A stretch of 53,408 bases of DNA from Bacteroidota bacterium (lineage in GTDB: Bacteria; Bacteroidota; Bacteroidia; Flavobacteriales; Weeksellaceae), in assembly GCA_023411265.1 (NCBI GenBank), contig JAEYOX010000082.1, forward strand, positions 1 through 53,408. Reading direction: 5' to 3'. The notes beneath the pieces are model-generated. The model saw only the letters and a program-made list of their open reading frames with translations. It was not told the DNA's origin and made no database searches. How positions within the stretch are numbered: the stretch's first letter is position 1; each line of letters starts with the position of its first letter. Of this stretch, positions 8,815 to 16,644 are shown in pieces. Position numbers and translations under genes: made by a program.

Positions 8815-10011
8815 TTATTTTAAAAACTCATCTTCAATACAATTCAGAATATCACGTGCCACTTCTTTCTTTGATTTCAATTCAAAACTTTTTTCTGAAT
8901 TTTTAGTAATGATTTTCACTTTATTAGTATCGTGCCCGAATCCGGCACCCTCTTCCCGAAGCGAGTTAAGAACGATAAGATCAAGATTTTTTTTGTTTAG
9001 TTTCATCTTTGCATTTTCAACTTCATTCTCTGTCTCTAGCGCAAAACCTGCCAATATCTGATGTTTCTTCCTTTCGCCCATCGCTTTTAAAATATCGGGA
9101 TTTTTAATCAATTTCAGGGTAAGGTGATCGTCTTTCTTTTTAATTTTCTCATCAGCAATTTCCGCCGGAGCATAATCGGCCACAGCTGCACTGGCAATGG
9201 CAATATCGCAGGTTTCATAATAATCCCAGACTTTATTTGCCATTTCTCTCGCAGAAGTAACCCTGTGAATTATAATATTGGAATGTTGCGGTTTTAAAGC
9301 TGTCGGCCCTGAAATCAAAATGACTTTTGCTCCTCTCTTTGCTGCTTCATCTGCAATAGAAAATCCCATATTCCCGGAAGAATGATTTCCAATAAACCTC
9401 ACAGGATCAATAGCTTCATAGGTTGGACCAGCGGTGATAAGAATCGTCTTGTCTGTTAATTTCCTTGAGAAGAAAAAGAAATCTTCCACTGCACTCAGTA
9501 TGGTTTCGGGTTCTGCCATTCTGCCGGTTCCGAACAATCCACTTGCCAGCTCGCCTTCTTCCGCCGGAATAATAAAGTGTCCAAAATCTTCTGCCATTTC
9601 CAGATTCTGCCTGGTGGAAGGATGCGCATACATATCGAGATCCATCGCCGGGGCAATAAAAACGGGACATTTTGCCGACATATACGTTGCGATTACAAGA
9701 TTATCACAAATTCCATGAATCATTTTCCCGAGCGTATTGGCAGTGCAGGGCGCTATCAGCATTACGTCTGCCCAAAGTGCCAGTTCCACATGGCTGTTCC
9801 AGAGGCCGTTTTTTTCAAAAAATTCTGAATAAACAGGTTTTTTTGAAAGTGTAGCTAGAGTTGCTTTGGTGACGAACTGTTCTGCGGAAGCCGTCATAAT
9901 CACCTGAACCTCCGCTCCTTTCTTTATAAAATCGCGTACCAAAAGATTGATCTTATAAGCTGCGATACCTCCCGTTACAGCAATTACTATTTTTTTATTT
10001 TGAAGACTCAT
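8815..10011 (-). CDS. coaBC: Bifunctional phosphopantothenoylcysteine decarboxylase / phosphopantothenate-cysteine ligase CoaBC
   Basis: Carries out two consecutive steps of coenzyme A synthesis: ligation of cysteine to 4'-phosphopantothenate, then decarboxylation. The N-terminal flavoprotein half (1-180) has VTGGIAAYK, the catalytic His74 in SHVELA and the PAMDLDMY motif (121-128). The ligase half begins at ITAGPTYE (about 192) with the SSGNMG loop. At 398 residues it has full length. ATG 10011 (MSLQNKK) is taken over a GTG seven codons upstream. A terminator separates it from rpoZ upstream, so it probably heads its own unit with porD and recN. Confidence 0.96.
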   Translation of the reverse strand: MSLQNKKIVIAVTGGIAAYKINLLVRDFIKKGAEVQVIMTASAEQFVTKATLATLSKKPVYSEFFEKNGLWNSHVELALWADVMLIAPCTANTLGKMIHGICDNLVIATYMSAKCPVFIAPAMDLDMYAHPSTRQNLEMAEDFGHFIIPAEEGELASGLFGTGRMAEPETILSAVEDFFFFSRKLTDKTILITAGPTYEAIDPVRFIGNHSSGNMGFSIADEAAKRGAKVILISGPTALKPQHSNIIIHRVTSAREMANKVWDYYETCDIAIASAAVADYAPAEIADEKIKKKDDHLTLKLIKNPDILKAMGERKKHQILAGFALETENEVENAKMKLNKKNLDLIVLNSLREEGAGFGHDTNKVKIITKNSEKSFELKSKKEVARDILNCIEDEFLK

Positions 10012-10069
10012 TTTGGTGGGAATTTTGGTCACTAATTTAGGGATTTACAATTTGTATTAAAAACAAAAA

Positions 10070-10095
10070 AGCCACAAAGCAGTGCTTATGTGGCT
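10070..10095 (-). terminator. Intrinsic terminator between rpoZ and coaBC
   Basis: On the minus strand, AGCCACA pairs with TGTGGCT (7 bp). An inner helix AAGC/GCTT follows with a one-base bulge, and six T residues come after the hairpin. It lies after rpoZ and before coaBC, so the bamD-rpoZ unit probably ends here. Confidence 0.85.
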
Positions 10096-10122
10096 GTGTT
10101 CTGTTCCGATGATGAGAAAAGT

Positions 10123-10449
10123 TTAGTTTCTCTCTTCAGTTTTTCTATAGTAGATTTCATCATCCAGCCATTCGCTGATCGCTATGGAAGTAGGTTTGGG
10201 CAATTTCTCGTAATGTTTGGAAATTTCGATTTGTTCTCTGTTTTCAAATACCTCTTCTAGGGTAGCATTGTGTACTGCAAATTCATCCAGCTTGTTATGG
10301 AGTTCCGTCCGTATTTCTGCATTAATTTGTTCTGCTCTTTTCCCCATGATTACGATGGCTTCATAAATAGAACCTACGTTTTTCTCGATTTTATCGCGGT
10401 CGTAGGTGATGGTATTTATTTCTGCTTTGGAATAATCTTTTATGCTCAT
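10123..10449 (-). CDS. rpoZ: DNA-directed RNA polymerase omega subunit, Bacteroidota type
   Basis: A 108-residue protein of the Bacteroidota RpoZ-like family, the small subunit that helps assemble RNA polymerase. It starts MSIKDYSKAEI at ATG 10449; a TTG two codons earlier is less likely. The central helix region SIYEAIVIMGKRAEQIN corresponds to the conserved omega core that binds the beta' subunit. The bamD-rpoZ-coaBC order is common in Flavobacteriia. bamD lies 44 bases upstream and a terminator follows. Confidence 0.9.
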   Translation of the reverse strand: MSIKDYSKAEINTITYDRDKIEKNVGSIYEAIVIMGKRAEQINAEIRTELHNKLDEFAVHNATLEEVFENREQIEISKHYEKLPKPTSIAISEWLDDEIYYRKTEERN

Positions 10450-10493
10450 TTTCAACGGGTTTTTACAAATTTTAAAGTCTGCAAATGTAAGTA

Positions 10494-11453
10494 TTATTTT
10501 TGAATTGGTAAAGTAATGGCTGGTGGTGGTGTTTGTGATTTAACACTGTCACGCATTGCCTGCTGTGTTATTTTTTCAGTTTCTGCTGCGTTTTCTTCAG
10601 CTTCTTTCTGCTGTCTCGCAAGCAGCGCAGCTTTATTATTTTCTACCTGTTGTTGTACTTTTGCAAAATTCTGTTGTTCTCTTAATAGTTTTTCTCTCAA
10701 ATCAGCAGCTGTTCCAGCTTGAGAAGATCCTGGAAGTTCTTTCTCTACCTGTCTGGCAAATGCGAGGGCACTCTCTATTCTTTCCTGTTTTAGGTCGTAG
10801 ATGGAGTTCATAGCGAGTTCATAACGAGATTTCAGAATCAGATCATAAATCGTAGGCCGCAGTTTCGTGGCAGGATAGTCATCCAAAACATTTTCCAAAG
10901 CAGTGTTCGCTGCTTTGTATTCTCCCATTTTGTAATATTGCTTGCCGTTTTCAAAAGCTTTAAATTCCAGCTTATAGGAAAGTTCTTCAATAAGTTTGTT
11001 GATGTTTACCCCTCGTTCTGAATTAGGATAGTTATTCAGGAAAGTCTGAAGTTCGTTGATGGCCAATTCTGTACTGGACTGATCCAGATTATAATCCATA
11101 GAACCTTCATAATAGCATAGTGCCGACATATAGGAAGCCTCTTCTCTTCTGGGATCCTGCGGAAAAGTAACTGCAAAATTCTTAAACTGATGTCCGGCAA
11201 GTTTGTAATTGGCATCATAATAATTGGCATATGCCGAATTGAAAACCACATTAGGAGCGTCGTCAGTTCCTGCTACAAGATTGGAAAGTCTTTCATAAAG
11301 CGCAATGGCTTTCGTCCATTTTTTATTAGCAAAATGCTCATTGGCAACATTCAGGATAAAGTTCTTGTCTGCACTTTTCAGGGCTTGGTCGTGCCGAGTA
11401 TTACAGGATGCTACAATAAATAAAGCAATAAGAACAATAAGATATTTTTTCAT
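10494..11453 (-). CDS. bamD: Outer membrane protein assembly factor BamD
   Basis: A 319-residue lipoprotein (signal ending FIVASC, Cys17) of the BAM complex that inserts beta-barrel proteins in the outer membrane. Five TPR-like helical repeats occupy about 25-240, with typical phrases such as WTKAIALYERL and FPQDPRREEASYM. The C-terminal 70 residues are a Gln/Ala-rich coiled coil ending in a Pro-rich tail, a common extension in Flavobacteriia. It is the first gene of the bamD-rpoZ unit, preceded by a -7 promoter-like box. Confidence 0.92.
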   Translation of the reverse strand: MKKYLIVLIALFIVASCNTRHDQALKSADKNFILNVANEHFANKKWTKAIALYERLSNLVAGTDDAPNVVFNSAYANYYDANYKLAGHQFKNFAVTFPQDPRREEASYMSALCYYEGSMDYNLDQSSTELAINELQTFLNNYPNSERGVNINKLIEELSYKLEFKAFENGKQYYKMGEYKAANTALENVLDDYPATKLRPTIYDLILKSRYELAMNSIYDLKQERIESALAFARQVEKELPGSSQAGTAADLREKLLREQQNFAKVQQQVENNKAALLARQQKEAEENAAETEKITQQAMRDSVKSQTPPPAITLPIQK

Positions 11454-11502
11454 AATTTTTTATGGCGAGACTCTGAAAATGATGATTTCGTCTGCCAGTC
11501 TG

Positions 11503-11510
11503 CAAAAATA
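11503..11510 (-). promoter_or_regulatory. bamD: -7 box (TATTTTTG) upstream of bamD
   Basis: TATTTTTG on the minus strand matches TAnnTTTG and lies about 50 bases before the bamD ATG. No good TTG is found at 17-23 bases upstream, so only the -7 part is supported. Confidence 0.3.
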
Positions 11511-11555
11511 TAATTTTTTTATCAAAGGCATTGTTTTTATGAATTTTTAACGCAA

Positions 11556-12185
11556 TTATTCCGCTACAAAACCCAACATTGTAAAAACCGACAATAAAAC
11601 AGTGGATTTTATTTTCTTTTCGGCTTCTTTCAGATATTGCGCATCATCTTGGTGAGGAACGTACAACTCCACAAAATTACGGTTTCTGATTGCAAAAAGA
11701 GTGGATCCAAGAATGATCATCAACAGATCTTCCGATTTTGGCGAGAAAGTGAAAACCCCTGAAGCTACGCCTTTTTTGATCACCTCGTCCAGTTTGGAAG
11801 AACAATTTTGATAAAGAACAAGAAGATCTTCTTTCAAATGCATATTATGCCGAAGTTCCTGAGTGATAAAACCGTAAAAAAAGTTGTACTTGTACATTTG
11901 AGAAACGAGATATTTCACAATTTCTCTCATTTGCATCTCAGGTTTTCCATTAGTAATGGTTTCTGTAAATTCGGCAAAATTGAATATCGCCCGCTGCAAA
12001 CGGTATTGGTACAGCTGCGACATCATCTTGGCTTTCGATCCAAAATAATAGGAAATCATGGCTACATTAATGTTCGCTTTTGTTGAAATATCTCGGATGG
12101 AAGTGCCTTCAAATCCTTTTTGAGCAATAAGTTCTTCGGCAACTTCCAGAATATGGATTTGTTTGTCAGAGAATTTTTTTCTCAT
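11556..12185 (-). CDS. TetR/AcrR family transcriptional regulator
   Basis: A 209-residue DNA-binding repressor. The N-terminal helix-turn-helix is clear: ILEVAEELIAQKGFEGTS, then IRDISTKANINVAMISYYF. The rest is an all-helical ligand-binding domain with no recognised effector signature. It is divergent from tatD with a 70-base shared upstream region and lies upstream of bamD, so either neighbour could be a target. The ligand and regulon are unknown. Confidence 0.9.
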   Translation of the reverse strand: MRKKFSDKQIHILEVAEELIAQKGFEGTSIRDISTKANINVAMISYYFGSKAKMMSQLYQYRLQRAIFNFAEFTETITNGKPEMQMREIVKYLVSQMYKYNFFYGFITQELRHNMHLKEDLLVLYQNCSSKLDEVIKKGVASGVFTFSPKSEDLLMIILGSTLFAIRNRNFVELYVPHQDDAQYLKEAEKKIKSTVLLSVFTMLGFVAE

Positions 12186-12244
12186 TATTCATGTTTTTGT
12201 AAATTTAATCATTTCAACCGAATCTCAAGGAAATTGAAATTCTG

Positions 12245-12252
12245 TATTTTTG
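12245..12252 (+). promoter_or_regulatory. -7 box (TATTTTTG) 3 bases before tatD
   Basis: TATTTTTG fits the Bacteroidota TAnnTTTG box and ends only three bases before the tatD ATG at 12256. If used, the mRNA would be leaderless. No -33 TTG is visible at the expected spacing. Confidence 0.35.
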
Positions 12253-12255
12253 AAG

Positions 12256-12906
12256 ATGTTTTCCTTTGATTTTCATCATCACAACAAAAGTTCTGTTTCG
12301 GGAATTTACAATGCGGAGCCGTATGAACGTCCTTCCTCAGGCATTTTTTCGGCGGGCATCCACCCGAATCAAGTTTCAGATCATAATGATGGAACAATGA
12401 AATGGCTTTATGAAACGGCAGACAACAAAAATTGTGTTGCCATCGGCGAATGCGGATTAGACGGGTTGCTTGCCACGGATTTTCATCAACAAAAAGAAAT
12501 TTTTCACAGGCAAATTTTGTTAGCCAATGAATTGAACAAACCGGTTATCATCCATTGTGTAAGAAGATTTTATGAATTGATTCCTTTTAAAAAAATTGCA
12601 AAGACTCCATTGATCATTCATGGTTTTAATAAAAAAGAACAGTTGGCAAAAGATATGTTGAAACATGATTTTTACCTCAGTTTTGGGAAATCTGTTCTTC
12701 ACAATTTATCTTTGCAAAAATTACTGCAGCATTTTCCGGTGAATAAAATGTTTCTGGAAACAGACGGAAAGGATTTTGAAATTGAATTGCTATACCGAAA
12801 AACTGCTGCGCTGAAAAATATGGAACAGGAAGAACTGTACGAACAGATGCTCACCAATCTGAGTAATATCGGCATTTCGGTTCCTGAACGAAAAACACTG
12901 ATATGA
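12256..12906 (+). CDS. TatD family metal-dependent hydrolase
   Basis: A 216-residue TIM-barrel hydrolase of the TatD deoxyribonuclease family. Metal-site motifs are FDFHHH (His7, His9), GECGLD (Glu65), PVIIHCVR, LIIHGF and LETDG. It is about 40 residues shorter than typical TatD (about 255-260) but keeps all metal ligands, so it should be active; its natural substrate is not clear. A TTG two codons upstream was rejected in favour of ATG. Its stop overlaps the start of the TcdA-like gene (ATGA), indicating one operon with the next two genes. Confidence 0.88.
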   Translation: MFSFDFHHHNKSSVSGIYNAEPYERPSSGIFSAGIHPNQVSDHNDGTMKWLYETADNKNCVAIGECGLDGLLATDFHQQKEIFHRQILLANELNKPVIIHCVRRFYELIPFKKIAKTPLIIHGFNKKEQLAKDMLKHDFYLSFGKSVLHNLSLQKLLQHFPVNKMFLETDGKDFEIELLYRKTAALKNMEQEELYEQMLTNLSNIGISVPERKTLI

Positions 12907-13643
12907 CGAATAAAAAATGGCTGGAACGTACAGAACTTCTGGTGAAAGAAGAAGGAATTCAAAAACTGAAGAATGCCAATCTATTGATTATAGGATTAGG
13001 CGGAGTAGGTTCTTTCGCGGCAGAATTTCTGGCACGAGCCGGAGTGGGTAAAATAACAATTATTGACGGCGATACTGTAGATGTTACGAACATTAACCGC
13101 CAACTTCCTGCCCTTCATTCTACGATTGGAAAAAAGAAAACAGATCTGGTGGCAGAACGACTGATAGACATTAATCCCGAATTGCAACTAACAGTAATCA
13201 GCACATTTCTCAATCCCGAAAACATGGAAGAAACCCTTGCGGCTCAACCTTTTGATTATATACTTGACTGTATCGACAGTGTATCGCCGAAACTGAGCCT
13301 GATAAAAGCAGCAAAACAAAGAAAAATAAAAATCATCAGCTGCATGGGAGCCGGCGGAAAAAAAGATCCGAGCAAAGTAATGGTTCGCGATCTGAATAAA
13401 ACCAACAACTGTTACCTCGCAAAACAGATTAGAAAACGTTTGAAAAAAGAAAGCAACATCGTAAAAGGAGTGAAGTGTGTTTTTTCCAGTGAACTGCAGG
13501 ATGAACAAAGCCTGAAAATGACAGACGGAACCAATTTTAAGCGATCTTTCTACGGAACGAACAGCTATATTCCCGCTCTATTCGGGCTGTATGCTGCTGC
13601 TGAAGTCATTAATTACCTCGTGAAAAAAGAAATTCGACATTGA
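12903..13643 (+). CDS. tcdA: tRNA threonylcarbamoyladenosine dehydratase (TcdA/CsdL, ThiF family)
   Basis: A 246-residue E1-like adenylating enzyme. The nucleotide-binding motif GLGGVGS is at 31-37, followed by IIDGDTVDVTNINRQ with the conserved Asp and Arg. ISCMGAGGKKDPSKV in the middle is characteristic of the TcdA branch, which makes cyclic t6A at tRNA position 37. Length agrees with the family (about 250). The gene overlaps tatD by 4 bases and rnpA by 4 bases, so three RNA-related or nucleic acid genes are translated as a coupled set. Confidence 0.9.
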   Translation: MTNKKWLERTELLVKEEGIQKLKNANLLIIGLGGVGSFAAEFLARAGVGKITIIDGDTVDVTNINRQLPALHSTIGKKKTDLVAERLIDINPELQLTVISTFLNPENMEETLAAQPFDYILDCIDSVSPKLSLIKAAKQRKIKIISCMGAGGKKDPSKVMVRDLNKTNNCYLAKQIRKRLKKESNIVKGVKCVFSSELQDEQSLKMTDGTNFKRSFYGTNSYIPALFGLYAAAEVINYLVKKEIRH

Positions 13644-14014
13644 AACCACACGGATATCCCAAGAAGGAAAAACTGAAACAGAAAAAAGAAATTACGATGC
13701 TTTTCGAGCAGGGCAATTGGACTTCCTTTGGCAGATTGCGAATCATCTTTTTTTATCCATCTGAAATTTCGCAGGGAAGTTCAGAAAACAAAATTGGTTT
13801 TTCCGTTTCAAAGAAAAATTTCAAAAAAGCAGTGGACAGAAACCGGATTAAAAGATTGCTGAGAGAAGCATACCGCTTAAACAAAAACAAATACACAAAC
13901 GCTTTTGGGAAGAACTCCGTGGCTATGCTGTTTTGGGCTTCAAAGAAATTCCCTGCTCATTATCACGAAGTTGAGAAAGAATTTATAAAACTTTGCGAAG
14001 CGCGGTTAAAATAA
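13640..14014 (+). CDS. rnpA: Ribonuclease P protein component
   Basis: A 124-residue basic protein that binds RNase P RNA for 5' processing of tRNA precursors. The RNR signature is clear in FKKAVDRNRIKRLLREAYR, with FSVSKKNF before it. The start is a TTG that overlaps the upstream stop (TTGA). The next Met lies past the conserved YPKKEKLK segment and would remove it, so TTG is the best choice. The gene converges with tauE and there are only 10 bases between them, with no visible terminator. Confidence 0.92.
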   Translation: MKPHGYPKKEKLKQKKEITMLFEQGNWTSFGRLRIIFFYPSEISQGSSENKIGFSVSKKNFKKAVDRNRIKRLLREAYRLNKNKYTNAFGKNSVAMLFWASKKFPAHYHEVEKEFIKLCEARLK

Positions 14015-14024
14015 ATTTGCCATC

Positions 14025-14402
14025 TTATTTCTGAAAAAACATCCGGATGGCGACGATGAACATCAATACCGCAAATATTTTTCTAAGCGCATCCTGCGAA
14101 AGTGAAATTGCGGTTTTACTGCCCAGATAACTGCCCAATACAAAACCACAGCAAAGCAAAAAAGCTGTTTTTATATCGACATTTCCTGTTTTGTGATAAT
14201 TCATGACTCCAAAAATTCCCACCGGAATCATGAGCAGTGCAAGGGTAGTTCCCTGCGCTTTATGCTGGGTGAAACCAAATAAAAGCACCAAGACAGGAAC
14301 CATAATAATTCCGCCACCGATGCCGACCAAACCGCTGAGATATCCTGCTAATAAGCCGAGAATCACTAAACCAATAACCATAGTTGTACTGTCCATCTTC
14401 AT
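14025..14402 (-). CDS. Half-size TauE/SafE family membrane protein
   Basis: A 125-residue protein with four hydrophobic segments and the GLVGIGGGIIMVPVL motif typical of TauE/SafE (DUF81) anion exporters. It holds one repeat of a family whose usual size is about 250 residues with two repeats, so it would have to act as a homodimer. The second repeat is not present as an open frame nearby, so this is a natural half-size form and not a recent truncation. It is the last gene of a tight minus-strand operon, 2 bases after the TPR protein. Substrate unknown. Confidence 0.83.
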   Translation of the reverse strand: MKMDSTTMVIGLVILGLLAGYLSGLVGIGGGIIMVPVLVLLFGFTQHKAQGTTLALLMIPVGIFGVMNYHKTGNVDIKTAFLLCCGFVLGSYLGSKTAISLSQDALRKIFAVLMFIVAIRMFFQK

Positions 14403-14404
14403 CG

Positions 14405-16114
14405 TTATTGAGGGTTTCGCAGAACTTTCACTTCCTGCGCTTTTTCTATGAAATACTGTTTTTTTTCTGGATGTTTTTTACTTAACACTTCATAAGCATG
14501 AATTGCTTTGGCATAGAGTTTCTGTTCGACATAAATCTTCGCCAGCGTTTCTGTCATCAGATGGGAAATATCATCCTTTTTTTCTTTAATGACGTAGCTT
14601 CCTTCTTCTCTGAGTTGGGAAATTTTGGGTTCGCTTTCTATAAACTTTTCAATGGCTTTAGCTTTTATCTTTTCTATAGATTGTTCTTTTTTATCGGCTG
14701 TCCGGTCAATTTTCAGCCAGTTTTGCCAGGTGTTGAGAAAATGGGGAACGTTACTTTTATCCTGTTCTTCGGATTTTTCCTGAAGCGTTTCGTCCGGCTT
14801 ATTTATCGTAGAAATGGTAGGGGCAAAGAAGGAAACATTCATCACGGGAAGTTCCTTTTCCTCAGCCGATTCCTCGTTCTCTTTTCTTTCGCTGAATCTG
14901 TCAAACTTTTCCTGGTTAATTTTCAGCTTTTGCTCATTCTGTTTTGATGATTCTATAAGCGCATCCGGCTTCGCATTGCTGAGAGTCATCGGTTTCCACG
15001 TAGACTCCTCCTTGAGTTTTTCAGATTCAGGTTCGGTTTTATTTTCCTTTTTTACTTCTCTTTTATTAATTTTGTGCTCACTAATATCCTGCTCTTTTTG
15101 GACAACAAAAGGCTGGGTTTCTCCAAAACTCACTTCATTATTTTCGGATTTTCCCTCCTCAGTTTCAGGTGCTGGTTCTTCTTTTTTCTGAATATTTTCC
15201 TTTGCTTTTTTCAATTTTATTTTGCGTTCCACCTCTTCCACCAGTTTGCGCATTTCTTCCTCATGTTTGCTCAGTTTGGGTTTCGGAAGTTCAGAAACTG
15301 CTTCTTGCTCCTTCCCGGGATTCATTTTAATATCGGGCAGAAATTCTGCTGTTCTCTGAAAACTTAAAACAGAAGGGTCTCCCACCGTGGCTTTTTCCTG
15401 AGGCGTATTATTTTCTACTACTTTAGCTTCAGGGCTTCCGCTAACGGGGTCGCCAGCAGTTTTGCTGTGAATGATTTTGTTTTCTTCTGCTTCCAGTTGT
15501 TTGGTAATTTCTGTTGTTGGAGCGGTTTCTTCTGTGAAAATTGCAGGGGCTCTCAACTCCGGATCTGCTACCACAATTTGCCCTGATTCCTGCGAAGCTT
15601 CCAGATCAATTTTCGGGGCCTCCTTTTTCATAAAATCTTCTTCACCTTCAAACAGAATACGGTTCAGCTCTCCTTTTACATACACTGGCTCAGGTTTTGG
15701 AGTAACGGAAGGTAATGGCGAAGAAGCTTCTCCACCGGTTTCCTGATGAACAATCTCCTTGTTTTCTATATCTTCTGCAGCAACTTCAGTTACTTTTTCT
15801 TTTACTTCAGCGACAGGTATTTTCGTTTCCGAAAATTCTTCAGAAGTTTCATCCTTAATTTCAGCATCCTGCGGTTGATCAACGGATTCTCCATTAATCA
15901 AATGATAAAGAATTTTTTTATCTGTAGTATAAGCTGCTGTTTCCGAAAGTTTTTGCTGATAATTACCAGCATCAAATCTGGAGGCTCCCAGAAGATATAA
16001 CGCTCTTAAACTCTGAACGTAAGGTTTTGATTTTATCTCTTCTTTCAGCAGGTTAAGATCCTCCGGCTGAAGCAGTTCTTTATTTTTGATTAATTCGATG
16101 ATTCTCGCGTTCAT
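14405..16114 (-). CDS. Highly charged protein with C-terminal TPR-like helices, function unknown
   Basis: A 569-residue protein without signal peptide or membrane segment. Residues 1-75 form a helical start (MNARIIELIKNKELL onward). Residues about 80-450 are very rich in Glu and Lys with many Pro and Ser, probably disordered. The last 70 residues contain a TPR-like hairpin (TETLAKIYVEQKLYAKAIHAYEVL). It is not similar to any enzyme I recognise. It lies 3 bases after lptE and 2 bases before the half-size tauE, so it belongs to an operon with an envelope gene. A similar charged protein follows lptE in other Flavobacteriia as far as I recall. Confidence 0.75.
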   Translation of the reverse strand: MNARIIELIKNKELLQPEDLNLLKEEIKSKPYVQSLRALYLLGASRFDAGNYQQKLSETAAYTTDKKILYHLINGESVDQPQDAEIKDETSEEFSETKIPVAEVKEKVTEVAAEDIENKEIVHQETGGEASSPLPSVTPKPEPVYVKGELNRILFEGEEDFMKKEAPKIDLEASQESGQIVVADPELRAPAIFTEETAPTTEITKQLEAEENKIIHSKTAGDPVSGSPEAKVVENNTPQEKATVGDPSVLSFQRTAEFLPDIKMNPGKEQEAVSELPKPKLSKHEEEMRKLVEEVERKIKLKKAKENIQKKEEPAPETEEGKSENNEVSFGETQPFVVQKEQDISEHKINKREVKKENKTEPESEKLKEESTWKPMTLSNAKPDALIESSKQNEQKLKINQEKFDRFSERKENEESAEEKELPVMNVSFFAPTISTINKPDETLQEKSEEQDKSNVPHFLNTWQNWLKIDRTADKKEQSIEKIKAKAIEKFIESEPKISQLREEGSYVIKEKKDDISHLMTETLAKIYVEQKLYAKAIHAYEVLSKKHPEKKQYFIEKAQEVKVLRNPQ

Positions 16115-16117
16115 AAT

Positions 16118-16642
16118 TTACCAATTGGCTACAATATCATTAAAAATTTTGTTGATGATCCGCTCATTGACAAGCTTTACCTGTGCCGTTTCTATTTGTT
16201 GAATATCTAGGTCACTTGCAAAAACGGCTTCGTCAGAATAAACCCTGTCGAAACTTTTGTCGGGCTCAATTCTGTTTTCATAATGCACTTTTACGGTAAT
16301 CGTCAGTTTATTCTGCGCTGCCTGAATGTTTCCGCCCGGCGCATTCACAGAAGAGGAAATCGTGGTTGGCGTTATGCTGTAATCGGTAATTTCACCTTCA
16401 ATCAGAATATCCGGATTTTCTTTTGTTCCCTTCAGTGTCGTTCTTTGCAAAAAGCGATTTTGTATATCCGTAGAAAACTGCTGCGCCAACTGCGGATTGT
16501 TCAGCGGGGCATTATTAATAAATTCATTGATCTGAATTGTTTGGGTTTCAGGGCTGAGGGAAGATCCCGTAAAACTGTAACAAGACGATAAAATGGGAAA
16601 TATTCCCAGAAAAAAGAAATATATCAAATGTCGGAATTTCAT
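16118..16642 (-). CDS. lptE: LptE family LPS assembly lipoprotein
   Basis: A 174-residue lipoprotein (signal ending ILSSC, Cys21, followed by YSFTG). LptE plugs the LptD barrel and helps place lipopolysaccharide in the outer leaflet. The phrase SSCYSFTGSSLSPETQTI and the later IEGEITDYSITP match the Bacteroidota LptE family. Two bases separate it from the sigma-54 activator upstream and three from the next gene, so it is part of a co-transcribed set. Confidence 0.9.
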   Translation of the reverse strand: MKFRHLIYFFFLGIFPILSSCYSFTGSSLSPETQTIQINEFINNAPLNNPQLAQQFSTDIQNRFLQRTTLKGTKENPDILIEGEITDYSITPTTISSSVNAPGGNIQAAQNKLTITVKVHYENRIEPDKSFDRVYSDEAVFASDLDIQQIETAQVKLVNERIINKIFNDIVANW

Positions 16643-16644
16643 CT

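Noticed and set aside
14025..14402. Half-size TauE as a truncated pseudogene
   Set aside because: It has a good start, correct stop, tight operon spacing and four whole membrane segments; a single-repeat form is plausible.
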